DNA of 64,000 nucleotides from Rapana venosa (Eukaryota; Mollusca; Gastropoda; Neogastropoda; Muricidae): NCBI GenBank assembly GCA_028751875.1, contig CM054158.1, positions 1,426,121 to 1,490,120 of the forward strand, read 5' to 3'. Shown piece by piece: positions 36,180 to 47,250 of this stretch (position 1 is its first letter; each line of letters starts with the position of its first letter). The notes under the pieces were generated by a model. It saw only the letters and a program-made list of their open reading frames with translations, ran no database searches and was not told where the DNA came from. The position numbers and the translations under genes were made by a program.

Positions 36180-38760
36180 TAACAGACTTTTTTTTTGGGA
36201 GGTTTGATCAGGCTGAGGGCATGGAAAGGATTTTGGCATGGGGTTTTAAGTTCCCCTTTCTTTGGGGGGTGATAATCAGGGCCCTGTGTCCCCTGTTCCC
36301 AGATCTTTTTGCGATGATGAGAAAACACCTCGGGCCAGGGGCCTTTCTCCGATGGAATGTTGGCTACCCCCCCCTGTTACCCTATCTTTTTAAATTATCA
36401 AATTCTACCCTTTTCTATCTTTAAACTATCTTTTTGCCCCGTAGTTGACGCCGGGGGGGGACCCCTCAAAGACCAAAAACCCTTTTTTCCCCCCATTCCC
36501 TCTCTTTTTCTGCCTTTTCAGGGTTTTGTTGATTTCTGGGCCCCCGCCCATTCGCTGTTTTTATCCCCCCACCCTTTTCCTTTTGGTCTCCTCTTCTTTT
36601 TCCCTTCCCCCCTTGGGACATTTGCCTTTTTAAAACTGTCTTTGCAAGCCCTTTTGGATCTTGTGACTGCCCAACCCTTTTTAAGGGTTTAAATGTTTTT
36701 TTTCCCCGTTTTTTTAAAAAGGGTTCTCATAGGGCCCAAATTGGTTTCCCGGGGATTATTTTATGCAGGGCTTTCGTTCTTATTTTGGTCTTTGTAGGGG
36801 ATCCCAAGGGTTCCAAAAGGGATTAAATTCCACCCCCCTGTACTTTTCTCCCCAAAAACTGCAGTCAGGGCCCCTGCCCTCCCCAGGCATAAACAGAAAT
36901 AAGGATATAAACAAGGGGAGCCCATTAGTCGATTTTTGGGGAGATAAGGTTGGATATTTCATCTCTCCAAAAGGTGTTTATTTTTTTTGACAGTCCCGGT
37001 TAATTGCTTTTGCAGGCAAAATAACTTCTGGCTTGGATCCCTGGTCTGAAAATTTGGTCCCAGGTTTTTGGGAAGCTTTAACTTTTTTCCACTTGGTTTT
37101 TAAAACCCTGATATCAGTGTTTAATCCCTTTTTGGGTTTTTTTAGTCATCATTTTGGCCCTTCCTGCACTGTTTTCCAAACCCGTTTTTTTGGAGGCCTT
37201 TTTCCCAGGTGTTCGTTAGGCGGGCAACTCTTTTTTTTTGATCCTCCCCTATTCCACAATTCATCTGCAAAAGGGGGGTTTTGGTGATCGTTTTGCACCA
37301 ACCCGGGCCCTGTTTCCTTTCCCGTTTTTCCAGTGCTCCAGCCAAAATTCCCCTAAAGGGAAAGATTTTGGAAAAGGGAGGGGTGAGAGTTAGAAAGCCC
37401 GCTTACCCCAAGTTTTTTGGAAAACCCAAATTACCAATTTTTGTTGTTGTATTTTAACACGGGCCCTGGGGCCGCTGAAACAGTGTTTAAATGACTCGTT
37501 TCGGGTTTGCATTAAAGGGTTTTAAACAAATTCATGGGTTGCCCACAAAGCTCCCTCCCAAACACCACCCCCAAATTTCCCTTTCTTAAAATCGAAAAAA
37601 TACGGGGTTTAAAGGTCTTGTTGATGTTAAAGGGGTACCGTCCCCAAAGTATTCAAGGTTGAATACTGTTTTTTGTTTTGAACCCTGTTTTGAAACCTTT
37701 TTGTTCCTCAGCAATGATGGTCTTTTGCTTGTGGCTTTCATTTAAATTCAATTTTTTTAAAGCAGATGATGAGTAACCCCTCGGTAAAGGCCTCCCCCCC
37801 TGATGGAATGTTGGAAACCCCCCTTGTCGCCAGATTTTTTTTGCAGTGATGATTTTAAACACCTTGTAAAGGCCTCTCCCCCTTTGCCGGGGGACCAGTT
37901 TGAGGGATGTTGGGCCATTCCTGCGGGACCCCCCCTTTCTTTAGCGCCCTTTACGGGCACTGCAACTTCTTCCCGGAGGAGGGGGAAGGAGGCTGGGGGT
38001 TTTGGGTTGGTGGGGGACACCAAAAACCTTGGGGGTTTCCCCTTTTTGTTGCGCGGAATGTAAAAATTTCCCTGAGCGGGAAAAACTCTTTTCCCCCTTT
38101 TTTAAAAATTTATTTTTATTTCTCTGAGACTTTTTCCCCCTTTTTTTGTTTTTCAAAGGGTGGGTATTTTTGTCCCTTGTTTTAAAGCTTTTTTCAGGTT
38201 TTTTCACAAGGGGGTAGGCTTTCGGGCTGTTTTTTTTCCCTGCAGGCTCTTTTTGTTTACTTCAGCAGTGTTCTTCTTTTAAAAGTCCCCCTTTGTTTTT
38301 TTCGGGTGGTTTTTTTAAACTTGCTGAGGGGCTTCTCTTTATATTTTTTTGCACCTTCACCCTCCCCCCCTTTTTTTCTTGTGTTCATTTCCTTGCGCGG
38401 TTCCACACAGTTTGGGAAAATTTTGCCCTTCTTGGGGCCCCAGGGTTTTTTTAGGGGGCCGGGTTTTTTTCCCAAGGATGTTTGTAAAGTTTTCAGTCAC
38501 GGCGGGTTTTTTAAAGCTGCGGGATCAAGGGGGTTTTACTTCGTTTCCCCGGGTTTGTCAAAATGGGGAAGTGGGGCAAATTTTTCCTCCGGGTCGTCCG
38601 CTTTTTGTTTTATGTTTGGGGCCCCCTTAAGTTTATCGAGTTTTGAACTTTTTTCCTTTAATTTTCCAGGGCTTCCCCTAATTTCTTTTGGGAAAGGGGG
38701 AAATGGGGGAAAAATACTGAAACCCAGAAACCAAGGGAAAAGAGGCTTGAGGGCTGTTGG
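36180..38760 (-). mobile_element. RTE-like LINE fragment, reverse strand (noisy, longer allele)
   Basis: Counterpart of 58160-59190 with 1.3-1.4 kb extra between about 36366 and 37757. Minus-strand peptides include an I-I-A-E-E-Q-K-G-F-K motif (37680-37760) from the RT finger region, which the clean copy lacks, and the Lys/Glu-rich endonuclease-RT linker (about 38260-38470). The repeated word GATGATGAG followed by GGCCTCTCCCCC appears three times (about 36316, 37768, 37846) against twice in the clean copy. Frames are broken everywhere, mostly by consensus errors. Confidence 0.7.
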
Positions 38761-39035
38761 AAAAGGCCTTTTTAACAAGCTGAAGGGGGTGGGAAAAGGG
38801 GGCTTGGGGGTTTGTTAGAATGTCCCAAAGTGTCAAAAAAGCAAAGGGGGTTTAAAAAAGAGGCTTTGAGGTTTGTTAGAATTTTTGCCAGTGTCAAAAA
38901 CGAAGGGGGTTTGGAAAAAGAGGCTTGGGGCGGGTTAGAATGGGCCTTTTTAGAAAACAAGCTGAAGGTGGGGGAAAGAGGTTTTAAAAGGTTTTTTGGG
39001 AAATGTCCCAGTGTAAAACAAGCTGAAGGTGGGAC
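38730..39035 (+). repeat. 53-bp minisatellite GAGGCTTGAGGCTGTTAGAA, noisy copy
   Basis: Four to five distorted units of the array seen at 59205-59765 (11 units there). The boundary with the sequence GGACCACAGTTGGTCCACAC is shared by both copies. Confidence 0.85.
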
Positions 39036-39530
39036 CACAGTTGGTCCACACAAACCATCTAGACCCCTGGCCCTGGCAAGCCCAAGAGGAAAACCCCCAA
39101 AAACCCCAAATAGTTTCATCATGGTCACGGGCCCCTGCAGTCAAGTGTCAAATTGAAAAGGGCCCAGGAGCAACAAAGGAAGCGCCCGGGGAGTTTTTGT
39201 GATGGGGTTTTTTTAAAGACTCCGCCTCGAGCCCAAGTAAAGGGTAAAAAAAACATTTTTAATCATCCCATGGAAGGGGAAAATTACAATTGAAGAGAAT
39301 TTGGGAAGGAAAGAGTTTTTTTGAAAGGGTTTTTAAAAACCTATTTTAAGGCAAGTAAAAAGGGAGATGGATCAAGTTTAAAAGTGGGGGTTTTGTATGA
39401 GGTTTTTTGGAATGTGCTTTTGGGTGTCAAAACAATGTAAAACATTTTGATGAAAAAATTGAATGATTTTTGGGAATTTCCCCTTAAACCTTTGGGGCTT
39501 TTTGTTTTTTTTGCCCAAAGAATGCGCTGT
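39036..39530. other. sequence matching 59765-60220, LINE-free allele
   Basis: Non-coding. It ends at about 39525 (CCCAAAGAATGCGCTGTG), which is the empty site for the Rex1-type LINE present at 60227-61659 in the clean copy. Confidence 0.65.
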
Positions 39531-39539
39531 GGGGCTGTT

Positions 39540-39890
39540 TTTTTTCTCTGTCTTTCTTTTTGGTCTCTGTTTTTTCCTCTCCTTCAAAAACCCTCTCTAC
39601 CCAACTTTGGTTCTTCCCCAGTAATTTTTTTTTTCCGCCCCTCTTTTCTTTCCTGTCTGTCTGTCTGTTTTGCTTTGTCGGGTTTTTTCTCCCCCCTCAG
39701 TAAATTCCACCCAACTCTGTTTCCCCTCCCTCAGTAATGTTTTTCTTTGGCTCCTTTTTTTCCTTTGTTTTTGGTCTTTCTGTCTCTGTTTTTCTCTTCC
39801 TCAGAAATTTCTTTCTCTGCTCCTCTTTCTCCCTCTGCCCGGTTGTCTGTTTTTTCGGGTTCTGTCTCTCTTGTCACTTTTTGTTTGAAA
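39540..39890 (+). repeat. CT-rich tandem repeat with CCCTCAGTAATCT units, noisy copy
   Basis: Degenerate pyrimidine-rich repeats built on CTCCCTCAGTAAT and TCTGTCTCTGTTTTTCTC, matching 61680-62090. The clean copy is longer by one or two units. Confidence 0.8.
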
Positions 39891-40410
39891 GGGTTTAAGC
39901 ACCGGGGTGAACCAGCCCCTCCCCCCCCCCTCACCCAACCCCCAAACACACACAGTAAAATTGGGGCCCAAAAAAACCCCCAATGAGAAAAAAGCCGAAA
40001 AAAAAGGGGTTAAAATGTTCAAAACCTTTTGGTTTTTGTAAATTTTTTTTTCCCCCGCCCCTTTCCATTTGGGCCCCTTAGCCCTTTTTTGCCTGGTTAC
40101 AAAGTCTTTTGGAGGGGGCCCGAAAAATAGAGTTTTCGGGGTAAAAAACCCTCATAAATTTTTAAAAAAAACCCCACAACATAAAAGTTTTTGGGCCAAA
40201 AAAAACACGGGTTTAATAAATAAAATAAAAAAAGGGGGGGGAGACGGACCAAGTTTTACTGGACAATGACAAGTGGGGGGAAAAGGTTTGAAAAATAAAT
40301 GCCTTGTCATGGCACGGTCATAAAGAAAAGGGCCCCCAAATTTTCACTGCCAAGAAATGTTATTGCTTAAAAATTTTAACGTCGCTTTAATTTCCATTTA
40401 TGTGAACTGC
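39891..40410. other. sequence matching 62100-62570
   Basis: Non-coding spacer with no recognised element. It matches the clean copy through AACACGGGTTTAATAAATAAA at about 40205 and 62375. Confidence 0.6.
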
Positions 40411-40780
40411 CTTGCAATGGGAAGTATTACATTTTACATGCATTAAAACTATACTATCCTACACTACCTGCATATCTATTTGCTACAAAAAACTACACTA
40501 CATACACAGTAACACTGCACTTTTTACTATTCTACACTACCTATACGCGGTGCACAAAAAACCATGCTATTTGTGCCTGCACTGCCTAACCCCCCTCTAC
40601 AAATGCCCCTGCACTTTCTCTTTCACTACACATAACCCCACTGCCCCCTACTCCCACACTTTCTTTTGCACTACCCCCTATACTTTCTATACCCCTACAA
40701 TGCTCGCACTACACAAATCTAAAACCCGCACTGCACTGCTCTACATGCTCGTCAAATAATCCCCTAGACTACTCTAACAC
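40411..40780 (+). repeat. CTACACTGCACT minisatellite, noisy short copy
   Basis: Degenerate CTACACTA/CACTGC repeats corresponding to 62575-63805 but about a third as long, and without the 5S-like SINE found inside the clean array. Confidence 0.85.
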
Positions 40781-40784
40781 TACC

Positions 40785-41215
40785 CATTTGGGGGGTCAAA
40801 AGTAAAGCATCCATCTAGGACATAGAGGTTTTGGGTTTTTATCCTCGTTTTTTTCCCAAACTTTTTCCCCCATCTTTCCCCTACCTTCACTTGGGGGTTT
40901 TTTGGGTTACTAGTTTTCTCAGTTTTAAAGATAAAAAAAAGGTCCCCTGTGTACGTAAAGGAAAACCCCTGGCCCCAAAACAGAGTTTTCTCTGGGAAAA
41001 AAAAAAATGTACAAAAAAACCCCAGAGAAAAATTTTTGCGGACAAAATTTTAAAAAAAAAATGGCAAAATGCTGTTTTTATTTTAAATTTGCCCGGGAGG
41101 GGCACCTGGGAAAAGACGCAGAGAAAAAGTCTGCCCGGGGGATTAAGAAAATGGCAAACAAAAAATTAAAAACACAAAATTAATACTCCCGTGATACGGG
41201 GCACAAAAAACCCAA
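40785..41215 (+). mobile_element. tRNA-headed SINE, family B body (noisy copy)
   Basis: The head reads AGTAAAGCATCCATCTAGGA, with a box-B-like region near 40832-40845. The body contains CGTAAAGGAAA and a GATAAA..AAGGTC segment. It is the counterpart of 63806-64000, whose 3' part is cut by the window end. Here the element continues to about 41215 with the A-rich 3' portion. Confidence 0.7.
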
Positions 41216-41499
41216 AAATTTCCTTTTTTTAACAAAAGTTTTCCTGTGCTGCCCGCCCTATCAAAAAAGTCACACTAAGCTTTTACAACCGTTGTGGGGG
41301 GTTTTTTTTTCCAAATTACCGGGCCCAGACTTTTAAGGTTCATCCCCAAAGTGAGATTTTAAAAAAAGGGAAAGAAGGGACCCGGAAGGGAAAGATGGTA
41401 AAATTAAGGCCCCAATTCCCCGGGTCCCAAAGGATTTAATGAAGCAGAATTTTTATTTTAAAACCCCTTTTCAAAAGATAGCAGTCAAGGGGGACAACC

Positions 41500-43880
41500 T
41501 GGCATGCCCAAACGGGAGGGTCCAAAAACCAAAAAAAATTTTATCTTAACCCACGGACTTCAAAACCACATCAAAAAAGCCAGAAAAAAACCAACCCCGG
41601 ACTGACAAGGGGACGAAAACCCCGACCTTGTGCTACTTTGGAAATTTAAAAGAAGCGAAGAAAAACAAAAAGCCTGGGAACCCCGTTTTCAAATTTTACG
41701 GGACAAAATGAAAAAATCCAGAAAGTCCAGGAGATCTTTCCCAAACCCAAGCTTGGCGGGGCGTTTTGCGGGATTAACCCCCTTGGGCAATGACATCAAT
41801 TTACCCCCAACCCAAATTTTTAAAGAGGCAGTCCGGGAAAAAAGAGAGGAGGTACTCGGTCCCCCCTTTCCCGAGGAATAAACCCCCGCCCCCGGGCTAC
41901 CAAAAAACCCCTTGGACCTCTGCTAAACAAGGCACTGAAAACCCAAACCCGGTCTTCCAACCCAAAGAATACCCGGGGTTGGCCCAAAAATTTTTGTGAG
42001 AATCATGTTAAAAGGGCCCGAGGAATTTGGGTCAGTGATCAATGTGGGTGAGAAACGAAAAAAAACCCTGAAAGGGTCAAAAAAATAAAAAGGGGAAAAC
42101 GAACCCCGAAGAAATCAACCAAAAACCCCTTCAAACCCAAAAACATTAGTCATTGAAAACAGCTCCCCGGAAAAAACCCCACAGAAAAGGGTCAGCTGCA
42201 TTGAAACAGGTTTTGGGGCTGAGTATTTTTAAGAACTGTACAACTACCCAAAACAACCCCGACAAGAGCATAAAAGAAAAGAAAGCCGCAACACAAAAGC
42301 ACCCTCGCCAAAATTAACCCATACTGAGGGAAAAGTGGAAGAACCATCCGCAGCTTTTCCATTTGGAAAGGGGCCCCCGGAGGCAGACAACATACCACAG
42401 AGCTTTCTAAGCATGGTGGCGAAACCGTCATCCACATGTTACAGCAAACTGTCAGAAGATTTTGGGGGACCAAAAAAGGGCCAACCCAAAAGGACACAAA
42501 AACTCAACAACCCCCCCCAAAGGGGGAATTTTTCGCCAAAGCCAAAATATAGAACAATCGCCCCATCAGCCACGCCCGCAAGAAACATGCTCAAAGTTTT
42601 TGGGAACGACTCAAAAAAGGAGGCAGAAAAACACCTTGAAGGAACAAGCTGGGGGTTTAAGGGGGAGGCGGAGCACAATTGAACGATTTTTAACTACCAA
42701 TTTTTTATGGGAAAAAAAATTTTTCAAAATAAGAGAGACCGTTCCACAACTTCATCGACTTCAAAAAGGTTTCGACAGAGTATGGCACGAAAGGCCTGTG
42801 GCAGGTTTCCCCAGAATTTTTTTGGCATTGAAGGGGCTAGGCAAAGCATTCAAGCACTATCAACACTGCAAAACAGTGCAAATCCTTTGAAAATCAGGGG
42901 GAAACTACTTCAAAACCCAGTTGGGGTCCGACAAGGATGCCTGTTATCTCCGTTTCCCGTTAAAACTGTTTCTTTTAAAACATTAGAAAAAAGGGCTCTC
43001 CAAAGACTTCCCCTACCCTTTCCATTGGCGGCAGCCCCCCCAACAAATTGTGGGTTTTCCCAAAACCTTTCCTCATGGGGGGAATTTAAAACAGAGCGGG
43101 AAAAAAATTTTTACGACCAGACTTGAAAACAGAGTGGAGCATATTGGATGGAGGGGAGCTCGGAAGAAAAGTTTAAAGTACTTTGTTTAACCCGCACGAC
43201 CCAAAGCCCCCCTGCTAAAATTTACATGAACGGCCCAAAAACTGGGGAGGTAGAAAGCTTTTAAATACCTTGGCCACACTCCCCAAAGGACGGGCAACGA
43301 CGACAGAAAAACAAGGGCAGAAAGCCATGGGAAAAATCTTCCATGACAAACTCCCCACCATATGGGGAAAAATAAAAAAGGTCAGTTTCCCAATCAAACT
43401 AAAGCTCTACAAGGCCCTAAATTGACTATCCTGCTTTTACGGGGAAATGAAACCTGGACATTTTTGCAAAGCGAAAACCAGACAAATTTGGGGAAAAAAA
43501 ATGCCATAGAAAAACCCATTGGGCATATCCCGGAGAAAACAAAAGACCAATGAAATTTTCAAGGTCAAATAACACGGTGGCAAAGGCCCCAGGAACCCCC
43601 TCTCCATGCCCAAAAAGAAAAAGCCGACATGGTTGGGGACGTACCCGCCACAACACTCTGCCAAAAACATATGCAGGGAAAAACCCCGAAGGTGGCAAAA
43701 AAAGAGGGGGGGGACCCGAACAAGTCCTTTAATGGACCAAACATCAGGGAATGGACCCGGATGAATTTACTCGGGGACTACTGCGTGGAGCCGAGATGGA
43801 AAGGAGGGGGCTTACCACAGCATCGTCTTTCCCTGGGCTCCCCCCTCCGCCAAGGTCATGGGTTGATGTGAAGATAAGCA
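41500..43880 (+). mobile_element. RTE-like LINE, forward strand, nearly to its 3' end (noisy)
   Basis: LINE ORF2-type landmarks appear in order across shifting frames: a G-G-E-T-V-I-H-M-L-Q-like finger segment (about 42410-42450), A-S-K-N-M-L-K-V-like text (about 42570-42600), an R-S-T-I-E-like motif (about 42665), D-F-K-K-V/A-F-D-R-V-W-H (about 42755-42790), F-G-I-E-G, then G-V-R-Q-G-C-L-L-S-P (about 42920-42955), the hallmark of RTE/L1-type RTs, K-Y-L-G-like text (about 43262), L-Y-G-C/N-E-T-W (about 43440-43460), and the C-terminal R-R-K-R-like basic segment with R-E-W-T and L-T-T-A-S-S (43740-43830). The catalytic ADD box is not legible. Most frameshifts are probably sequencing errors. 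The clean copy would reach this element only beyond the window. Confidence 0.8.
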
Positions 43881-43954
43881 AAGCTTTTGGCTCTTTTTTC
43901 CCGTTAAGTCCCCTCTTTCAGTCAAATAAAACCCTGTTCATCAACCCCCTGTGA

Positions 43955-44230
43955 AGATGTGTCACTGGGGCTAATGGTGGCCAGGGGGTTTTTGTGGGGG
44001 GCTGGTGAAAGCCCCTGTGATGATGTGATCACGGGGACGCTGCTAATGGTGGCCATTTGGGTTTTGTGGGGGGTTGGGGAAAGCCCACCTTGTGATGATG
44101 TGATCAAAGGGGGCGCTGTAAAGGGGCCAGATGGTTTGGGGGGGGGGGGGGGTGACAACCCACCCAGTTCCCCGGAAAGTAGGGGAGCAGGCCCGATGCT
44201 GCTTTAGGATTGCGCTTCGGCAGTCCTAGC
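43955..44230 (+). pseudogene. paralogous fragment resembling exon 2 of the toxin-domain gene
   Basis: Contains GACGCTGCTAATGGTGGCC (against CACGCTGCTGATGGTGGCC in exon 2), then, after a 60-75-bp segment repeated two to three times (GGGGTT..GGGGAAAGCCC..TGTGATGATGTGATCA), the words CCCAGTTCCCCGG and GAGCAGGC..GATGCTGC in exon 2 order. The sequence that follows (44310-44410) matches the flank of exon 2 at 52795-52880. It is therefore a third, rearranged relative of exon 2, unlike the two aligned locus copies. No intact frame can be read. Confidence 0.5.
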
Positions 44231-44479
44231 TACCCCCTTGCGGAACCAAAGGCCCCTTTATTTTTCAAAAAAACCTGTCAGCGTTTTGTACCAGCAAGAA
44301 ATGAATCAAAAAGCGTTTATGAGTTTTAATTCTGGGGGGGCAAAATCAAACATTTTTTATTCCTGTCTGGGGTGGTGGTTTGAATCCAAAATTAATGCTC
44401 TTTTCATCAAAATTTATATGAGTGATTATTAAAGTGTGAATCATGAAAATGGAAAAAATGTGATTTTTCTCTTTCCCAC

Positions 44480-44780
44480 CACCCAACTACACACAGCCGG
44501 CCCCAATTCGCAGGTTTTCTCCAAATTTAAAACACGGGGCTACATTCATACTCCTTCGCAAGGGAGGGAATTAGGACCCCACAAACGCCAAGGTTTTAGC
44601 TAAGTTTTTAAACGACCTCCCCGTGTTTTTTGGGTTTTGGGTATTCCGTGGTACAATCAATGTTTGTTTTATGGCTGTTTGCTGGATGGCTTGGTTTTTG
44701 ATGGGGAGGGGAGTTTCTTCTCGGGGTTTGAAGTTTGATTTTCTGCCCTTTGAAAAAAGGATGCATCCCTTTACGTTATG
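44480..44780 (+). repeat. diverged copy of locus segment 48790-49600
   Basis: CTCCAAATTTA..ACACG..GCTACATTCATACTCC and GAGGGAATTAGGAC match 48828-48885. Later words (TTCCGTGGTACAATC and TTGAAGTTTGATTTTCTGCC) match 49215 and 49580. It lacks the SINE inserted at 48894 in the clean copy. The order (exon 2-like, then this segment) is inverted relative to the gene, as expected for a tandem paralogue boundary. Confidence 0.6.
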
Positions 44781-44814
44781 GGTAAAATAATAATTAAAGG
44801 AAAATTTTTTTTAG

Positions 44815-45152
44815 CCTAATCTTGTAAAGCAACAAATCAAAGCGCTCAATACTTTTTTAATGCGTGTGGGAAGCGTTTTTTTAAAAAAAGTTGTCATCTT
44901 TCCCACCGGGACACAATGAATGGCCTACTCTTTCGAACAGCGGCAGGATTTTTTCGTGTGCGCAAGATGTTCTTCAAAGCGTTCCCCCACGGGGCCCCAG
45001 GTTTATAGTCCAAAACCCCAAGGACTTTTGACAAAAAAGTCCCATTTTTTTTCAAACTTTTTGGGAAAAAAAGGGCGAGGCTGGGGAAATGAACCCCGAA
45101 AACCCCCGGTTTATTGTTGGCAGGCAAACGCTTAAAACCCTCCCGCCCACCT
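44815..45152 (-). mobile_element. tRNA-derived SINE, family C, reverse orientation
   Basis: On the minus strand it begins with a tRNA-like head, GGGTTTTAAGCGTTTGCC (about 45122-45139), and a box-B-like GGGGTTCATT (about 45087-45096). It runs through a body including GAAGAACATCTTGCGC and ends at AGCGCTTTGATTTGTTGC (about 44824-44842), the 3' end shared with family B elements (46570-46587). A shared 3' end with different heads is typical of SINEs mobilised by one LINE. Confidence 0.7.
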
Positions 45153-45159
45153 TCCTTCT

Positions 45160-46000
45160 CTTCCTTTACTGTCAATGCAGGGCATCCTCATTTGGGGGGA
45201 AAAGTTTCATTTCTTTGAAATTTTTCCCTGTGATCAAACATGCAACATCTTTTTTAAATATTTCATCATGGTCCCTCAAGTGGAAAAAAGTTATAGCCCG
45301 AAAATATACAATTTTAATCAGGGGAGGTTTTATCTGCCTGAAGTTAAATTCGGGGGTGCTTTTTTCTGGGGGAGATCCTCACCACAAGACATGCCACCCC
45401 TTTTTGGGTTTTTTTTTCCTGTTGGGGTTTTTGTATTCGGTTTTTCCCATCAGACTGGGTTTTTTTTTTACAGAATTTTCCACACTCCTTGTTGCCAATT
45501 GGGGTTTTTAAAGTGCACTAAATTAAGTATTGCACAGGGGAACCTGGTTTTCCCTCTGAAAGACTAGTTCCCAGACCCCACTTTACGGTTTGTGGATGGG
45601 GGAAAATTTTTGGCCCCAAACGGGGGTCAAACCACAAACACTTGAAAAAATTTTTAACCTTTTAAAAGGAAGGCTTTTTCATTTAAAGAAACCAACTCTT
45701 GATTTGAAGGCACAAAGGTCATTGCTTTTATTTGGGTTTAATCATTGGGGGTTTTGGGGGGTTTTTTTTTTTTTTTATTACACTGGATTTATCTTGGAAA
45801 AATTTTCTTTTTGATTCTGCATGTGTAGGCAGTAGCTATTTCCTTTTCCCGATTTTTCCCTTTGTTTTTGATTTTTTCTTTTTATTACTTTCTTTCTTTT
45901 TGTTTTTTTTTTTTTTTAAATTTTTTTTGGGTTTTTCTTTTTTTTCACTGATTTCTTTCTTTTGCTCTCCCCCTCCTATTTTTATATTCTTTTTTATTTT
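45160..46000. other. homopolymer-distorted sequence up to the gap
   Basis: No gene or repeat was recognised. It becomes T-dominated from 45745 to the gap, similar in style to the low-complexity blocks at 22-32 kb. Confidence 0.5.
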
Positions 46001-46500
46001 NNNNNNNNNNNNNNNNNNNNNNNNNNNNNNNNNNNNNNNNNNNNNNNNNNNNNNNNNNNNNNNNNNNNNNNNNNNNNNNNNNNNNNNNNNNNNNNNNNNN
46101 NNNNNNNNNNNNNNNNNNNNNNNNNNNNNNNNNNNNNNNNNNNNNNNNNNNNNNNNNNNNNNNNNNNNNNNNNNNNNNNNNNNNNNNNNNNNNNNNNNNN
46201 NNNNNNNNNNNNNNNNNNNNNNNNNNNNNNNNNNNNNNNNNNNNNNNNNNNNNNNNNNNNNNNNNNNNNNNNNNNNNNNNNNNNNNNNNNNNNNNNNNNN
46301 NNNNNNNNNNNNNNNNNNNNNNNNNNNNNNNNNNNNNNNNNNNNNNNNNNNNNNNNNNNNNNNNNNNNNNNNNNNNNNNNNNNNNNNNNNNNNNNNNNNN
46401 NNNNNNNNNNNNNNNNNNNNNNNNNNNNNNNNNNNNNNNNNNNNNNNNNNNNNNNNNNNNNNNNNNNNNNNNNNNNNNNNNNNNNNNNNNNNNNNNNNNN
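46001..46500. other. assembly gap of 500 N
   Basis: Exactly 500 undefined bases. Accuracy changes abruptly across it, from error-rich to clean, and the sequence on the right restarts at a point homologous to about 3.9 kb. It is a scaffolding join of nominal length. Confidence 1.
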
Positions 46501-46617
46501 GGGAGAGCAGCCCGAATTTCACGGAGAGAAATCTGCCGTGACTTAAAGTGGTATGAAATAAAATCTGAGCGCTTTGATTTGTTGCTTTACAAGATTCAGC
46601 GCTATATAAATTCCATA

Positions 46618-46648
<31 letters not shown>
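46501..46648 (+). mobile_element. SINE family B/C, 3' part, cut by the gap
   Basis: Begins inside the element at GGGAGAGCAGCCCGAATTTC, contains AAAGTGGTATGAAATAAAAT and GAGCGCTTTGATTTGTTGC, and ends in an (ATT)n tail at 46619-46648. The noisy copy has no SINE at this site (near 3886-3892), while it has a SINE of the same family at 4601-5136 where this copy has none. Confidence 0.85.
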
Positions 46649-46825
46649 TCTTAACCTTTTCTCCTTCCACTCCTTCTCCCTTCCTTAACTTTCACTACAC
46701 TTTCTATTTCCCACGTCTAATATCACTTAGAGTAAACAGACGTTAAATTAACAACAACACACACACACACACACACACACCAGACTAGATGTGCTTCCTG
46801 TACAGTTGAGGCTGATGTGGAAAAT

Positions 46826-46971
46826 CTCCATTTGCACTGTAAAAGATCTCCATTTGCACTGTATAAGATCTTTATTTGCACTGTAAAAGATCTCCATTTG
46901 CACTGTTAAAGGTCTCCATTTGCACTGTAAAAGATCTCCATTTGCACTGTAAAAGATCTCCATTTGTACCA
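46826..46971 (+). repeat. 22-bp minisatellite (CATTTGCACTGTAAAAGATCTC)n, clean copy
   Basis: Six to seven units, preceded by a CA microsatellite (46758-46781). Same array as 4104-4310. Confidence 0.95.
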
Positions 46972-47250
46972 GCAGCCATGGCACAGTGGTTAGCTGAGAG
47001 TAGCTCCTTGGATTTCGGACTGGAAAGTCGCAGGTTTGAATCTGATAAGAGTCATAGGGATTTTTCGGACTCCGGCTGGCTCCTACCCAGAGTGAGTGTG
47101 CTGTGAGCTCAATGGGAAGAACTGGGACCACACAATCAAGCTTCATCCACTTGAGGATTGGTGCGAGTTTGAGAGTGTTGCTCAAAGTACCTGACCAACA
47201 CTGCAGGTGTCTGTAACTCTTGGGCCCGGTTGACGCTGGGATATATTATG
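46972..47250 (+). mobile_element. tRNA-derived SINE, family A (clean copy)
   Basis: Box A, TGGCACAGTGGTTAGC, at 46979-46994 and box B, GGTTTGAATC, at 47033-47042 are spaced about 40 bp apart, as in a tRNA-type internal Pol III promoter. The body follows with GAGTCATAGGGATTTTT and the 3' end GGTTGACGCTGGGATATATT. It abuts the 22-bp array without a gap. No target-site duplication is visible because the 5' side is the array. Confidence 0.85.
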
